Source of the DNA: Oryzias latipes
Lineage: Eukaryota > Chordata > Actinopteri > Beloniformes > Adrianichthyidae
Length of the DNA: 64,000 nucleotides
Assembly: GCF_002234675.1 (NCBI RefSeq)
Contig: NC_019862.2
Location: 20,766,160 to 20,830,159 of the forward strand
Reading direction: 5' to 3'
Position 1 is the stretch's first letter. Every line of letters begins with the position of its first letter. Shown one piece after another: positions 33,662-48,030 of the stretch. The notes under the pieces are model-generated. The model made no database searches, had not been told where the DNA came from, and worked only from the letters and a program-made list of their open reading frames with translations. The translations under genes and the position numbers were made by a program.

Positions 33662-36600
33662 ATGTGTCTCACGACGCTCCGCCTGCACCTCCTGCTGACC
33701 GCCTGCATACTGGCCTCTCCTGCAGTCAGCGGCCTGTTTGAGTGGCTACGGTCGGCGCCTCTTCCTGCAGCAGCACCACCGTCTCCTCCAGCCCACCTTG
33801 AAAAGGATGCTCCGTTTGAGATGATGACTGCAGACGAGAAGTTTCTGGCGGAGGCAAAGCAGATGGAGCACAGTCCGTTGACCAGCTGTCATTACAATGT
33901 AAAATCTGGGAATCTTCATAATTTAAGCTTTTAATGATAGAACTGTTTGGACATTTTTCTAAACCTGCATGGAGATCTTAACCAATTGCAATCACTTTTG
34001 TTTTTTTTTTTAATCTAAAAGTTACAACAGATTTTTCACTAAATGATGCCGGCAGAGGAGGGCTGTAGTTGATGATTTAAAAAAAAAAAAACATGGTGGT
34101 GTTTGTCCTCTTTACAGGTTGTTGCTCAGCTGAAGTCGAGCTGTGAAAATCTCTCTGAAGAAAATCTTGCAAAGCTCGGAGTGGCTCTGTTTAACTGCCA
34201 AGCAGAGGCTGAGGGGCGACTGACGTTCCCATGCACAGACGAAATGGTAAAATGGCATAAAGTGTGTACAAATGGAAAGACGAGCAAATAAAATAAAAAT
34301 AGTTAATTTTTTCCCTTTTTCTTTTCAGGGCATCAAAGAGTGCACGGCAGGCATGGATTCAGACACATGGAATGCATATCTCATTGTAAGCAACCGCGCG
34401 CGCTCTGTTTGTTATGCAACCCGGCAGCAGCTTTTCCGGCGCAGAGCGGAGCAAACTGTCAATGCCCTCATCTCCACGGCAACCAGCCAGCTGGATGCAA
34501 TGAAAGACCTGAAGGTTAACTTTCCTCCTGTGCCACATCTTGTAGAACCAGATTCAGGTTGATTGTGCCTTCTGTGACTCTGCTGCTGTCAAACAGGAGG
34601 GACAGCAGGAGCTGAAAGAACTGACTTCTGCTTCTCTGGAGAAGCTCCTGGAGGGTCACAGCACCCTGCAGGCTCAACAAGGGAAACTACACGAGGGCCA
34701 GGGTCAGATGGAGAGCTCGCTGCGGGAGAACCTGGAGCGTCTGGGTCAGGAGAAGGCCCTGATCGCCTCGGGACAGCAACTGGTGGCTCAGCTCATTCAG
34801 AGCATCACCCAAAAAATGGGTGAGAGCTTAAGTGCTATTGGGATAAAATGTCCCATCTAAATCTGAAATGGAACATCTGCTCCAGGTGTTTGGGTTTATT
34901 AGTGCTTTTATCTAGCATTAGGTTAATGTGACGCTGCCCGTTTTTATTTTTTGTCCAGAGAATGTTAGCGAAAACCTGCAGATTCACGGGTCGGAGGTGC
35001 AGGACAGCCACAAGGCGATTGTTGACGACCTTACTGAAGTCAGACATCAAGCTCAGGACATCTACCAAAAGATTGGTACTTGGAGGAGTCCAACCTGAGA
35101 GGAGTAAACCCATGAAAATGTTGTTTTAATCCTTTTTCTGCTCTGTGTGGCTGAGCAGACCACAGCATGGGGGAGTTTCTGCTCTACCAGGACCAGACTT
35201 CACAGTACTACACTGACCTGATGAACAAACTGGAGCACATGAACAGCACTCTGGGATTCATGTTGCACTACCTTGATACCATGCAGACCCGTGTGGAGGA
35301 GAGGCTTCACATGATCCAGGGCTACCTGGGCTGGGCAGGTGAGACGCCACATAACTGATCGCCCCTAAATCAAAAAAATGATCTTTTGTCAAATCAAACC
35401 GTTTTTATCTTATTTGTGCAGGTTTAAGTCTGGCAGCCATGTGGACATGTGTGGTACACATAGGCTACTTTGTTTTGTGTGCGGTCCTGCTGACTTTCCT
35501 ACGGTGTCCAGCATTCTCTCGAGTCCTCCTGCTGCTCACCGTCCCCCTGAACGCGGCGGCGGAAGTCAACCAGCAGCCGGCGCTGGACCTCGGCAGCCTC
35601 AGCCTGCTTCTTCTCACTCTGTCTTTGGGTACGGAACCAGCTGCTCACGCAGAGCAGACATCTGCAGTGCCCGGCAGCCTTTCCCACCTTGTTATCTGGC
35701 ATCTGCAGGTCACTGGTGTTTGAAGTGGCTGTGCACGAGCTTCCAGGTGAGAGAAAAGCCGGCTTCTCCATTTTCACTGGCTCCAAACAACAATGTAGAG
35801 CCACCAAAGGAGAATACGATGACATGCAGCGAGTATCCACCTTCTTCTACACCACAGAGGTGAAGAACAACTCATGTTGATCCCAAAAGGTCTGGAGCAA
35901 AAAAAAGCGCTTGAGACAAAAGGTTATATAAGGGTATTCTAAACAATTTAAATGTGAAAGATTTATTGAAATCAGTCATGAATAAGCATTGATTACACTC
36001 AAGTTTTTTTAAAGGGGTTATCGGGGTTTTCTAATGGGTTTAATTAACTTCTATGCAATAAATGTTTATTCCTCAGACATGAAAAGGACTTCATGGAAGA
36101 TGACCTGCTGCATCAGGGCAGTTTTTTATCAGGTGAGTATAAGATGGAAAAAAAAAAGTAATATTTGTTGTAAATGTAAAAAAAAACTTTAATTATAATT
36201 TTCATTAAAAAGGTGTGTTTGGGGAGTTGCAGTTAAAAAGTACCAGTTTGTGTATAGAATAGAAATGGAACTTATGGGGAAAAAAAGAGTAAAACACAAA
36301 GTTTATATTAGTAGAAAATACTTATTTTTTAAAGATTTTTTTTTAATGTTACAATGGATTTAAAAGTAACAAGACATTATTACTAAAAAATTACGGTAGT
36401 TCTCTTCCCCACTTAAAGCATTTGTAAATGATATGTAGTTATATATTGATAGTTTTTAAGATACTTTTGAGTGGTGTTGCATGTGGAAGTTTACAATGGA
36501 CCAGCTGTAATTTAATTTTAAACAAATATGACTAATTTACAATTTAAAAAAAATAAAAATATTAAAGAAAACAGCGTTCACTCTCTGAACGCTGTTCAGC

Positions 36601-38382
36601 TTTCGGCACATCCCACAGCAAATTAGGTTTCAGTAATACACACGGGGTTTGGCAGAGTTTTACACTGGATGCCCTTCCTGACACAACCCTCTATTTTATC
36701 CAGGCTAGGGACCGGCACAAGGAGACCCAGACTTGGGACCCCTTGTTGTAGTCGGGCAGTAGCACAGAGGGTTTTTGCCCAAGGACCCACACTGGATAAA
36801 TCTCACAAGACGCTCTCTGAATCCCCTTTCTTATTTTCTTTTTTTATCCAGGTGATCTCGAAGTGTCAGTGTCTCCCTTTCCAAATAAACCAGTATGTGA
36901 GTCAAGGTTTGGACCAGTACTCGACTCGTTGAATCACTCCACCCCGAGACCCAGAACAACACCGCTTTTCTCAGGGGTGAGCAAGTCCAGCTTCAGTGGA
37001 CTGACAAGTCAAAAGGTCTACTTTTGTCTGCTTGTGATATCATAAATGTTGTTTCAGGCCCTGATTACTGACATCACTCCGAAGAACCTGGGGCGGGGCT
37101 TTGACGCACTGAACGACTCGCTTGGTTTCAGGAACGACTGGAGAGGTTCTAGTCCAACCCCGTCACTCAGCAACAGGTGAGATCTTGCAAAAACCTGCAG
37201 CCACATTAACGGATCTTAATCTTTAACAAAGAAAAAATGACCTTCTGTAAATCCAACCCTTAAATGTTTTTTTCTGCTCAACTCTGCTGATTATGTTGAC
37301 AAGCTCTGACCTTGAGCTGATCATCCATGCTTTTATCTCCTCTCGCTTAGACTATTGCAATTCTCTTTTTACTTGTTTTAACAAAAAGTCTCTTAAACGT
37401 TTCCAACTGGTCCAGAATTCTGCTGCAAGGCTTTTAACTGGAACCAAAAAGTGCACTCATGTCACCCCTCTTTTTATCTCTACATTGGCTTCCTGTTAAA
37501 TTTAGAATAGATTTTGATTTTAGTTTTTAGAGCCTTGCACGGACAAACCCCGAACTATATTTCTTTTAACTCCCTACACTCCTGCACGTCTGAGGTCCAC
37601 TGATAAAAATCTTGTGTTCCAAACCCTTTTTTTTTAAACTAGGGGAGACCTCGCCTTTCAGGCAGTCGCTCCCCGACTTTGGAACGACGTCCCCCTGTCT
37701 CTGCGCCAGATTGACTCAGTCCAGTGTTTTTAAAGCTGAAGTTAAGACATTTTTTAGGAGCTTTTAGCTGACTTTTACTTGTGTTCACTTCTGCCTGTTT
37801 GTTTACTTCTATGCCTGTGTGTGTGTTTATTGGGTCTCGCTACTGATTTCATATTGTTTTAACATTGTGAAGCACTTTGTGAGTCGCTCTCAGAGAAAAG
37901 TGCTCTATAAAGATTTACTTACTTACATTATAAAAAATAACTATTTTCAAGGGTAAACGTAATGAACATTTTCAGAATAAAATCTCAGTTGCAGTGGCTA
38001 AAATACAGATTCAAACTGCTTTTTTTATGTAAAAATTTCTGGAAAAACGTTGCTTTACTTCTACACACTGAAGATAACTTTTTTGCTGCTAAAAATAAGC
38101 ATCACTTGCTTTATTGTCAAGCAACCACTTGCCTTTATTTTCTAGTCAGGTGAGCATTTGTATTGCTTAGATGCTGCTGTATTATTTGAACTGTTATTGA
38201 GCAATGATTTCCTGTCTTCCTGTCAAACAAGTAAACTTCGCCACCCTTGTAGCTCTCTGACAGGCCGCCAGCTGTGCAACGGAATCACAAAAACAGGAAA
38301 AGCTTGCAAAAAGAGAGCTGTCCCTGGGCAGGAGTACTGTCGAGTCCACGAAGGGGGTCACACTTCCTACGCTCAATCCTAA
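33662..38382 (+). CDS. bmb: Protein brambleberry (nuclear-envelope fusion factor), 608 aa
   Basis: Brambleberry is the fish relative of yeast Kar5 and plant GEX1, needed for fusion of pronuclei and of karyomeres in cleavage embryos; it acts at the nuclear envelope. Thirteen coding exons: 33662-33898, 34118-34246, 34329-34514, 34597-34819, 34959-35075, 35159-35338, 35422-35628, 35709-35746, 35801-35859, 36077-36132, 36852-36976, 37058-37176, 38232-38382; all phases agree and total 1827 nt. A signal peptide covers residues 1-23 (LLLTACILASPAVSG). The Kar5-like Cys-containing region has SCHYN, FNCQAEAEGR, CTDEMGIKEC and RSVCYATRQ. Long coiled coils span about 195-345. Hydrophobic membrane segments follow: MWTCVVHIGYFVLCAVLLTF and LGSLSLLLLTLSLGHWCLKW. 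The tail is Ser/Pro-rich and ends in a Cys/His motif. Exons 8-10 are short and rest on phase fit; they are the least certain part. Confidence 0.93.
36580..36790 (+). repeat. Teleost dispersed repeat fragment in bmb intron
   Basis: Carries GGCAGAGTTTTACACTGGAT, GCCCTTCCTGACACAACCCT and the CTAGGGACCGGCACAAGGAG block, a well-known fish interspersed motif. It lies in the intron before exon 36852-36976. Confidence 0.7.
37280..37925 (+). mobile_element. Rex1/L2-like LINE 3' fragment in bmb intron
   Basis: 5'-truncated LINE end. A short frame at 37293-37499 reads FISSRLDYCNSLF and LVQNSAARLLTG, the thumb/C-terminal motif of L2/CR1-group reverse transcriptases; related to SRLDYCNALLSG and LLQNSAARVLT in the element at 59912. 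It decays downstream and ends with GAAGCACTTTGTGAGTCGC, GTGCTCTATAAAGATTTACT and TTACTTACTTAC repeats, a typical 3' tail. Lies in the last bmb intron. Confidence 0.85.
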
Positions 38383-38493
38383 ACCTCACTTTGAGTGGAG
38401 TTTGCAGAAGCTCGACTGTTTTTTAAAGCAGATTTTAAACAAACGCCGCATATGTATGATCAGTTTGTCTTCTTTTTGTGATTACTTTTTTTA

Positions 38494-38505
38494 AATAAAT
38501 TTATT
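38494..38505. terminator. Palindromic poly(A) signal shared by bmb (+) and gfus (-)
   Basis: AATAAATTTATT contains AATAAA on the plus strand (38494-38499, 112 bp after the bmb stop) and on the minus strand (38500-38505). A second minus-strand AATAAA for gfus lies at 38573-38578. The two convergent transcripts therefore end within about 100 bp of each other or overlap. Confidence 0.65.
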
Positions 38506-38572
38506 TCACAACATGACAAGATTCCTTTTTTCCCTATTAACTAAGACAATAAGACATTAGATATAAAAAAAA

Positions 38573-38578
38573 TTTATT
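38573..38578 (-). terminator. gfus polyadenylation signal AATAAA
   Basis: Canonical signal on the minus strand about 300 bp after the gfus stop codon. Confidence 0.6.
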
Positions 38579-38876
38579 CTGTGCCAGTGTACATAGGAAA
38601 ATTGCCCCGTTGAATCAAATGCATGTCAGGTTTTTCACAATCAAGATCATTAAGTGCAAACTAGTTTCCCCACTGAAAACGTAAAGAAATGTTGAATATT
38701 TTGAAAATGTTACCATCACCTCCATTTCAATTGAGCTGATTATTCAAATGAAACCAACATAAATATGCTTAAGACACTTTACTGCCTGCAGCGCCATCAA
38801 AACATCTGTCCCCCTGAACACAAACATGTCCTCTGGAGCCGTTGACCTCCGCTCTGCTGCTGGTTCTGCAGAGCTT

Positions 38877-40797
<1,921 letters not shown>

Positions 40798-41649
40798 CTA
40801 GAAAAAATGAAAGACAAAGTGCTGAAGTTCATCACTGCATGCAACATTTAAATTAACATATTTAATTTGTTTAATAACCAGTGGCTAAAGGGTAGCCCGG
40901 CCTAATTTTGTTTAATCTTTTTTGAAGCATATTTTTAAAAAATAAAATAAAAAATGATTATAGTGACTCAAATGTACAAACCTGTATGGAATTGGCAAAA
41001 TATGACTTTCCTAAATAACTATAATGAAATATAGAAAATCCAGATGGACCAAAATAACAACTTCTTGTCTCTAATTTTAAATAATAAGTGATAGTAAACA
41101 GATCTGAGTAAAATAGGCTTTTAAATAAGTACTGACGACTTGAAAATATTGTGTGCACAAGTGGGTGTGCTGCAGATTCAGGTAAATGCCACGTCACTTA
41201 GTTGGCACTTAAGTAAATTTGCAAATGTCTGCAAATAATAAGAAGAATTTAAGTCAGGAAGCTAAAGATAATCTTACGCGTCTACTATAACATACACCTG
41301 AAAACTACACAGTTAAGAATAATTAGAAAATTATATATACATTAGCCCACTTGGATACGTTTACCCCATTGTCTGCATTGAAGTGACCAGTAAAACCAGT
41401 AAGACCTGCTCGAAATTAGCCAAAGTTTCCACTTGCTAGCATCTAAGCGGGCAAACTTCCCTTCTCTGCGGGTGTTGAATATTTAAGACAGAAGAATAAA
41501 CCTTGCCGGTAGTATGAGCTTCAAATCAAATACGTAACCGTGTGCTGTTAAAAAAGGGTGTGCTTTCTAAATTAAATGAGCTGTAGACCGGTAAAGTGTT
41601 ACCTTTTCCGAGGGGACACGAAACCGGCGTGGAATCACAAGCCACTTAC

Positions 41650-41900
41650 AATGAAACTTCCGGAAACAACTTTCAAAGTAAGGCTTTTCCTTTTGAAAAG
41701 CGGAAATGTTGTGACGACAACAAATGTGGTCAAGGTTTCCACAACTTTTATTTTTAAAGACAAAATACAAGTTCCGGTCTTCAGACCGTCTAGACTAGAG
41801 TAATGTTATATCCAATGAGTTATATCGCTAGAGGAGACATCACGTGATTCATCATGGGAGGAAAGGACCGCCATCTTGGTGAGGTCAAGTCACTGCTGTA
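41650..41900 (-). promoter_or_regulatory. gfus first exon and promoter region
   Basis: On the minus strand a non-coding exon appears to end at 41650 with donor GTAAGT. Nearby are a palindromic ETS-type site ACTTCCGGAA (41656-41665), an E-box-like CACGTG (41842-41847) and a YY1-type GCCATCTTG (41870-41878). These are motif readings only; the transcription start is not determined. Confidence 0.5.
41804..41890 (+). repeat. Left arm of a 1.4-kb-spaced inverted repeat
   Basis: Shares, in inverted order, the blocks CCAATGAGT, TCGCTAGAGGAGACA and GCCATCTTGGTGAGGTC with 43120-43212. The middle of the arm differs between the two sides. Confidence 0.75.
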
Positions 41901-42419
41901 ATGCATGCATGTGAACACATTTTTTAACATTTGACAGGCATGTATTTTTTTCTTTTAATGCTGCAGGGCTTCATTAATAGTACACATATTGACATGCATG
42001 ATGCTGCAGGGCTATTATCGACATGCTGCTTGATCTACGTATAATTTGCTGTCGACATAAATGTAAACTTTATTTTGTTAAACCTATACACAGTATAAAA
42101 GGACTAGGCTATTATAGAAATATAGATTTATACATTTCTGACTCAGTGACTGAACTTTTCTTGCAGGTTTCCAATGGATCAGACTTAAGGAAAAAGCCTT
42201 AGCTGTCACAAGAGCTAACCCAGATGGATCACTGTGGTTACTAACTAGCAATACAGTCTGGCAATGTTCAAAACATTTTTGGAAACAGATTTTGATAAGA
42301 ATCCAGACTGTTCGTTTGAAACCCGGCACCATGCCATATGTGTTACACAAATTGATCACTCACGAATAAGTAGGATAAATCTATTGTTTTTCTTTGTTTT
42401 TTAGGGTAAATCTGTTGAC

Positions 42420-42600
42420 GTTTTGTTGAGCTATTATTTATTTATTATTATTATTTATTGACTTATTATTGACTTTTTATTGTTATTATTTGACTTATTT
42501 ATTTATTGCTATTATTTATTATTTTTATTGATTTACTATTGATTTATTATTATCTATTCTTATTACTGTTATTATTGACTTATTGTTGGGCTTTTCTAAA
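42420..42600. repeat. TTATT-rich low-complexity tract
   Basis: Runs of TTATTATTTATTGA-type units with interruptions. Confidence 0.85.
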
Positions 42601-42770
42601 TAATTTATAATTATATGTCAAAGAGGTCTAAAACATCTAAATGTTTAGAAATAATTTTTAAAAATTATTTTTAATAATTTTTTAATTTCAAGAAGTCCTG
42701 CAACTATGCATGCTTCATTAAAGTTTGAGCTTCTAAGGTTGACTGTTTCTCTTATTTAACAACAACAAAT

Positions 42771-43068
<298 letters not shown>

Positions 43069-43119
43069 CGCTGCTTAGATGCCACTAAAGGCAAAAGAAA
43101 GCATTGTCATGTGGGCGCT

Positions 43120-43212
43120 GACGACCTCACCAAGATGGCGTCGCACTCCGCCACCGCCGGCCAGGTTTCCCAAGCGGGCGTGTCTCCTCTAGCGAAATCA
43201 CTCATTGGTCTA
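43120..43212 (-). repeat. Right arm of the inverted repeat
   Basis: Reverse complement carries CCAATGAGTG, TTCGCTAGAGGAGACA and GCCATCTTGGTGAGGTC in the order seen at 41804-41890, with a different GC-rich middle. Confidence 0.75.
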
Positions 43213-43930
43213 GACTAGTCATCGTGGGTGTAAAAACATTTGCAAGCAATCAAACAAATTAACAAAACGTTACGGTATTGACTAAAACAAACCACTATCT
43301 TGACTTGGTCTATTCTTATTTTAGAGTTTTCTTTATCATAGTATCCCATTATGGTTTCTAATGTTTTTTCTGATATCGCTGATTTGAATGGAATCCCAAG
43401 CAACGAGTTTAAACGTAATAAGAAACTGTTCGCTGTTCAAAATATTTGAAAATACGCTATTATATTTTTAAAAGAAAAAAAAATAGGGCCCTCTAGTGGC
43501 CACAATGAGAAATGCATCCACGGGTAACCCTCGCCTAGGAGGCTCTGTGCAGGCGTTATCCAACATGAACCAAACTGCACTCGTGCATTTGGCAGCTGAC
43601 AGTTAATTTTAATTAAACAATGGCACCCTTTAAAATGTATTTAAAAAAATATTTTCTTCTTTAAAAAACAGGAAAAATAACCCACACAAGAACTTCAACT
43701 TTAATCAATGTAGTATTATGTTTAATCATTTTGGTCATAAATCCACTACAAACTAATCTTTGTTCTCAGTGCTTGTTGAAGAGCCGTTTAGTAAAAAGAA
43801 ATGAACACATTTTAATGACTAACTTCTTAATTTGAAACACATCCAGAAAATCAAAGCTTAATTAACTGAATTTCTACGAATTTGCGAGTTTGACGAATTT
43901 TAACTACGAATTAGCAGATTTTTTTTAAAT
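43213..43930. other. Intergenic AT-rich, no gene recognised
   Basis: Sequence between the inverted repeat and the serpin 3' end; no feature was recognised. Confidence 0.4.
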
Positions 43931-43936
43931 TTTATT
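43931..43936 (-). terminator. Possible serpin polyadenylation signal AATAAA
   Basis: AATAAA on the minus strand 26 bp after the serpin stop. The 3' UTR would be unusually short, so a later signal may be used. Confidence 0.35.
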
Positions 43937-43961
43937 TCAAACTGAACCACATCTTTTATGT

Positions 43962-46792
43962 CTACTGAGGAGAGGAGAACCTGCCAAAGAAAAGGATGGA
44001 CCTCGTCTTGTTATGCCTGATGAAGAAGAGGAATGGATGATCAGCTCTGAAGTGTTCCTCTCTCAGCATGCAGAAAGCCACCATTCCAGCTGTGGCGGCA
44101 GCGGCCTCCGTGCCCTCTTCGTTCACCTCCACAAAGGCCTTGTGAGCCACCGTTGAGAGAAAAAGCCCTCCTCCTTCATTCATCCCAGACAGATCAGCCT
44201 TCCCTGAGCAGAATACATCTGTCATGCCCATTTTGGCCAAAGGCTCGTTCAGCTCATATTCATCCTCAAGCTTAAACTTTGGCAGATGAATGAGGACTTC
44301 TGAGTGGATGTCCATGTTTTCCCTGTTGGTCCATTGGTTCAGCCTTTCTTGGGTCAGCTCCTTCTCCAACTGCAACACAGTTCATTTGAGGTTTGAAACT
44401 GTTTTGGAGTTTATCTGTCACCATTGCAGCGCCGTACCTTCAACAGGGGGTCGGATCCATCCTGGGACTCCACAGGCAGCAGGATGAACATGCTCAGCTC
44501 TTCGTCTACATACGGCAGCTCCAGGATCTGCAGACCATGGTCCGGGATGTAGTTGTAAGGAAGCTTGTGCATCTGGTACATCATCTGGACCGGTTTAGTC
44601 TCATTCTTGAACCAACAAAAAAAATCAGAATGACTTAACACATTGCATTTTGCAGAACCTTTTTACTTTAGTTTTATTTTTACCTGGTTGACCTTAAAGA
44701 GCATCTCCTTGGTGTTTTCAACAATGAAGCGGCTCTTCCAGCTTCCCTTGAAGTAAATGGCATTGACCAGAGCCAGTCTCGTCATTGGAGTGACGGATCC
44801 TTGCTTTAGAAGCTCTTTTATCTTATCTTCAGTGTTGCAAAGAAAAAAAAAGCAATATTCAGGTGGCTCACAGGGAAGACAATAAAATGAATCACTTCAG
44901 GAGGAGTCGACTTTTTGATAAATAAAGCCGCCTACTCTCCGTCTGCTCCTCCACCCAGGTGTTGATCTCCACCCTGCACGCCTCCGGAGCTCCAATAAAA
45001 TCTACAGCCTTCAGGTCGGCCTGGTAGTACTTCAGAGTGGCTTCCAGGAATTCCTGGAGAGAAGAAAGCATCTCAGTTATGGCAAACATTTAATTCAATC
45101 TAGAAATTCTGAGATATGGGCAGCTGATGACTCACAGGAAGGAACTTCGATGAGTTTTCTCCATACAGGCGGTTGGCCAGTTTCAGGGTGTATAATGCAG
45201 ATGGGGAGTTGATTTCAGCATTAAGTGTTTGGAAATCTGCATGGACACCTTTATTGGAGCTGAACTGGAGAGCCTGGATTCAGAAGAAGTACATTAAAAC
45301 CAACCACTAAAAAAAGTTTTTGAAATATCTAATATAATTATTAAGAAGGTAAAAAAAAGAAGAAGAAAAAAAGACCAATTGTCTTAATGTTTGCAGACAT
45401 TTGAATTGATTGCATGCTTTGATTTCCCTTATTTCCCTCCCTACTCGTGTGGATTTCTTTGTATGTTCATGAGGATCAATACTTTATTGCAAGACCCACA
45501 GGTTAAATGAAGCTCCTGGTACTTCCACTCCAAGAGCTGTGTCTGTATGACAGCCGGTTCCGCTGTTTTTCTGTCTCTCTGTGACCCAGTTTGAAGGCTC
45601 ACTGTCCCGCACTAACTCCAAATGGGGAAAATAAAAACAAAACTAAAATGAGGGGACTTTTTTTTATTAGTATCTCTATGAAAATAAGAAAAATATTAAG
45701 TTCAGGAGACAGCCTTCTCATCCTGCAGCGGCTCTCTGTCTGCCGGTCAGCCAGCAGCCTGGGGGGTGGCGGACCTCCCTCCCTTGTTACGCTGGTAGAC
45801 AGAGAGGCGCCGCGGGTGCGACCTGTCCAGGGTGTATCCCGCCTTCAGCCAACAGTAGCTGGGAGGGGCTCTAGCCACCCGGCGGCCCGAGCAGGTTAAA
45901 TAGGTGGACGTTCAAGACAAAAACGCTTGCATTGGATGTGTATTGTACCTGCCGATCGATTCACTGAAAAGATGACAATGCGGCAACCTAGCCAAAAATG
46001 AAGACATTTAAACTCAGGCCGCGCCGCTGCCACCCCCTCTGCATGCTATAAACAAAACTTGAACGCTTCATCAAATCAATGACAAAACTGTAGAAAGTAC
46101 ATGCTTTTATGATGAGTTTGTGATGTATATAATTTAGACAAATGTATAGTTTTTTTTCACCTGCTGCTTCTTTATTTTGGATTATCTTTCAGGCACCAAT
46201 TTTAAAACCTGAAAAATGTTCTAATCTTTTTTAGAACATAATAGAAATTTACATTGGAGATTTCATTCTTAACTTTAAACAACCCACGAGGAGCTCAAAT
46301 ATGTAAAAAGAAAACATTCGCTTCAGTCAGATAATAAATCAAGAAAAAGCAAACAAGAACTATGGTTGACCCCCCGCCTTCAGGAGAAGCTGGTTCCATA
46401 AACGTAAACTCCTGTTAAGCACGTTTCTTTATGAGGTTCTCCTTTTTTAACCTAACAATGCACAGTTGTTCCAGAGGGCAGGAATGAGATCAAAGTACAG
46501 GTTTTGCTGTGTGCTGCCAGAGCCTCTCCCCAGTCACGCCTTTCATTCTAACATTTATTCCCCTTTTTTGTGAATGTCAGGGGCTGCAGGGGGGCAGCAG
46601 CAGATGAAGCAAGGCTGTTCTGACCTTTCCCATCTGGGCAGCGGTGTCTCCTCTAGCGCCCAGGTAGACCATGGCCAGAGCCGAACTGATGCTCAGGGGG
46701 GAGAAGAAGACATTCCCAGTGGGATTCGCTTGACTCACTGTCCGGAACAACTCCAAGGCAAACTCTGTGTTTGAACTGTGGATGGCAGCCAT
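43962..46792 (-). CDS. serpinb1: Clade-B serpin similar to SERPINB1 (leukocyte elastase inhibitor), 380 aa
   Basis: An intracellular serine-protease inhibitor acting by reactive-loop cleavage and covalent trapping. Exons, 5' to 3': 46792-46625, 45273-45136, 45053-44936, 44826-44684, 44605-44438, 44369-43962; phases agree and sum to 1143 nt (380 residues; human SERPINB1 379). There is no signal peptide, as usual for clade B. Features in order: [20 protein letters not shown] near 27-46, [58 protein letters not shown] (inhibitory-type hinge), loop residues AFCML around the expected P1, and the C-terminal [22 protein letters not shown]. The Phe-Cys-Met at the scissile site matches the SERPINB1 type and suggests elastase/chymotrypsin-like targets, by inference. 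Which fish paralogue it is remains unresolved. A spliced 5' UTR is likely (donor near 48342). Confidence 0.9.
45745..45895 (-). repeat. Common teleost dispersed repeat, reversed partial copy in serpin intron
   Basis: Shows GACCTGTCCAGGGTGTATCC, CGCCTTCAGCC and AGCTGGGAGGGGCTCTAGCC, the reverse of the 5' part of the repeat at 5669-6060. It lies in the first coding intron. Confidence 0.8.
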
Positions 46793-46841
46793 GTTTTGCT
46801 ATTACAAAGTAAAGAAAAACAGCATCAGAAAGATGTTAAAG

Positions 46842-48030
46842 CAGGGATCTGCAACCTTTAAAGACCCACTCCAAGGAAAATCATGTTTTTGGTGTTTCTC
46901 ATAAAGGAGCACACAATTAAGAGAATTTAAAAATTTGGGATCAGGAGCACCCGGTTTGAAGAAGCTCAGGTATGTGACGAAGCAACTGCTATAACCAAAG
47001 TCTCCCAGTTCTAGCTCTTGTTCTGATGCATCCAATTGCAGACAAATAAATCCAATAACATTTTCATAGACCATTTTAAAACAGTATGCCCGGATAGCTA
47101 CTGTATTGTACAAATTCTTTTTTTTTTTGCTATGTTAATGTCAGCTTGGGGATGCGAGGTGCTGTGGCTAGTGGGAGAGAGTGTTAACAAAGGAATGATG
47201 GGATATTATTGCAGGGTTACTTTCGCACCAGCAGTTGCTTCCGCAACTTAGAGGCAATTTTTTTTTTTTTTTTATTAACTCCTGTCTTAAAAAAACAACA
47301 CAGGCTTTAGATTTTGGCTAAAAATGGCATAATCATCACTAAAAGACCACAGGGAAATATATTGCAAAAGATAAAAATATAGTGGGAGTGAGACTTTAAG
47401 ACTAAAAGTGCCTTTTGGTCCAGTTTCTTACTGACCAAAGCCCAGTGAGAGCTAATGTCCAACCTCACTGTTGGCCATTAAGCAATTCGTTTTATAAAAT
47501 CTAGTTTTTAAATGCTCATGATAAATTTATGTGTCATACCTTTCAATAAATAACAATATTAAGTTTGCTTATTTTAGACAGCAGCATACAAGTTCCTTTC
47601 AAAATAAAATGCACCTTATGTCAAAAAGAATCCTCCTGATGCAGCAGATAACCTGAATAAAACCGCATTATTAGGTGCACCATAACATGACTTTGGTGGA
47701 CCTTCATCTTTATAAATAGAAACCTAAAACCTCACTTTAGAATGATTTTTATTTTAACTTTACATATAAATGCAATTTTTTTTATAGTTTAGTTACTGTG
47801 ACCGGCATCTAGACACTTCAGTGCAGCTGAAAATCAGAAGTTTATTAAAAAAACTGCTCTGACAACAAGTTAAATCTTTACTATCATTTTGTCATCATCA
47901 TTTTGTTATCCGACAAGTAAAAAATAGAAATTCAAATGCCAAAACTTAAACTATATACAAAAAGATTTTTCTCTTTAGCCAAAGAGCCACAACGGGGGAA
48001 ATAAGAGCCACGAGGCTCAAGGGCCCTAAG
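46842..48030 (+). mobile_element. hAT-like element (CAGGGATCTGCAACC), split by a MITE
   Basis: Left part 46842-46861 reads CAGGGATCTGCAACCTTTAA and resumes at 47396 as TTTAAGACTAAAAGTGCC, with GGTCCAGTTTCTTACTGACC, and near 47980 AAAGAGCCACAACGGGGGAA and AAGAGCCACGAGGCTC. The left end and the 'GAGCCAC' 3' region are typical of a hAT family. The right terminus has decayed, so its end is approximate. It lies in the serpin 5' intron. Confidence 0.65.
46862..47395. mobile_element. TTAA-specific MITE family C, copy C1, 534 bp
   Basis: Left end AGACCCACTCCAAGGAAAAT; right end reverse-complements to AGTCTCACTCCCACTATAT. It is flanked by TTAA at 46858-46861 and 47396-47399. Removing it joins the two hAT pieces. 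TTAA targets with AG ends fit a Kolobok-like group, by inference. No transposase is present. Confidence 0.85.

Noticed and set aside
43180-46660. Identical TGTCTCCTCTAGCG in the inverted repeat and in the serpin first coding exon
   Set aside because: A 14-bp match is expected by chance in a 64-kb window, and nothing beyond it aligns.
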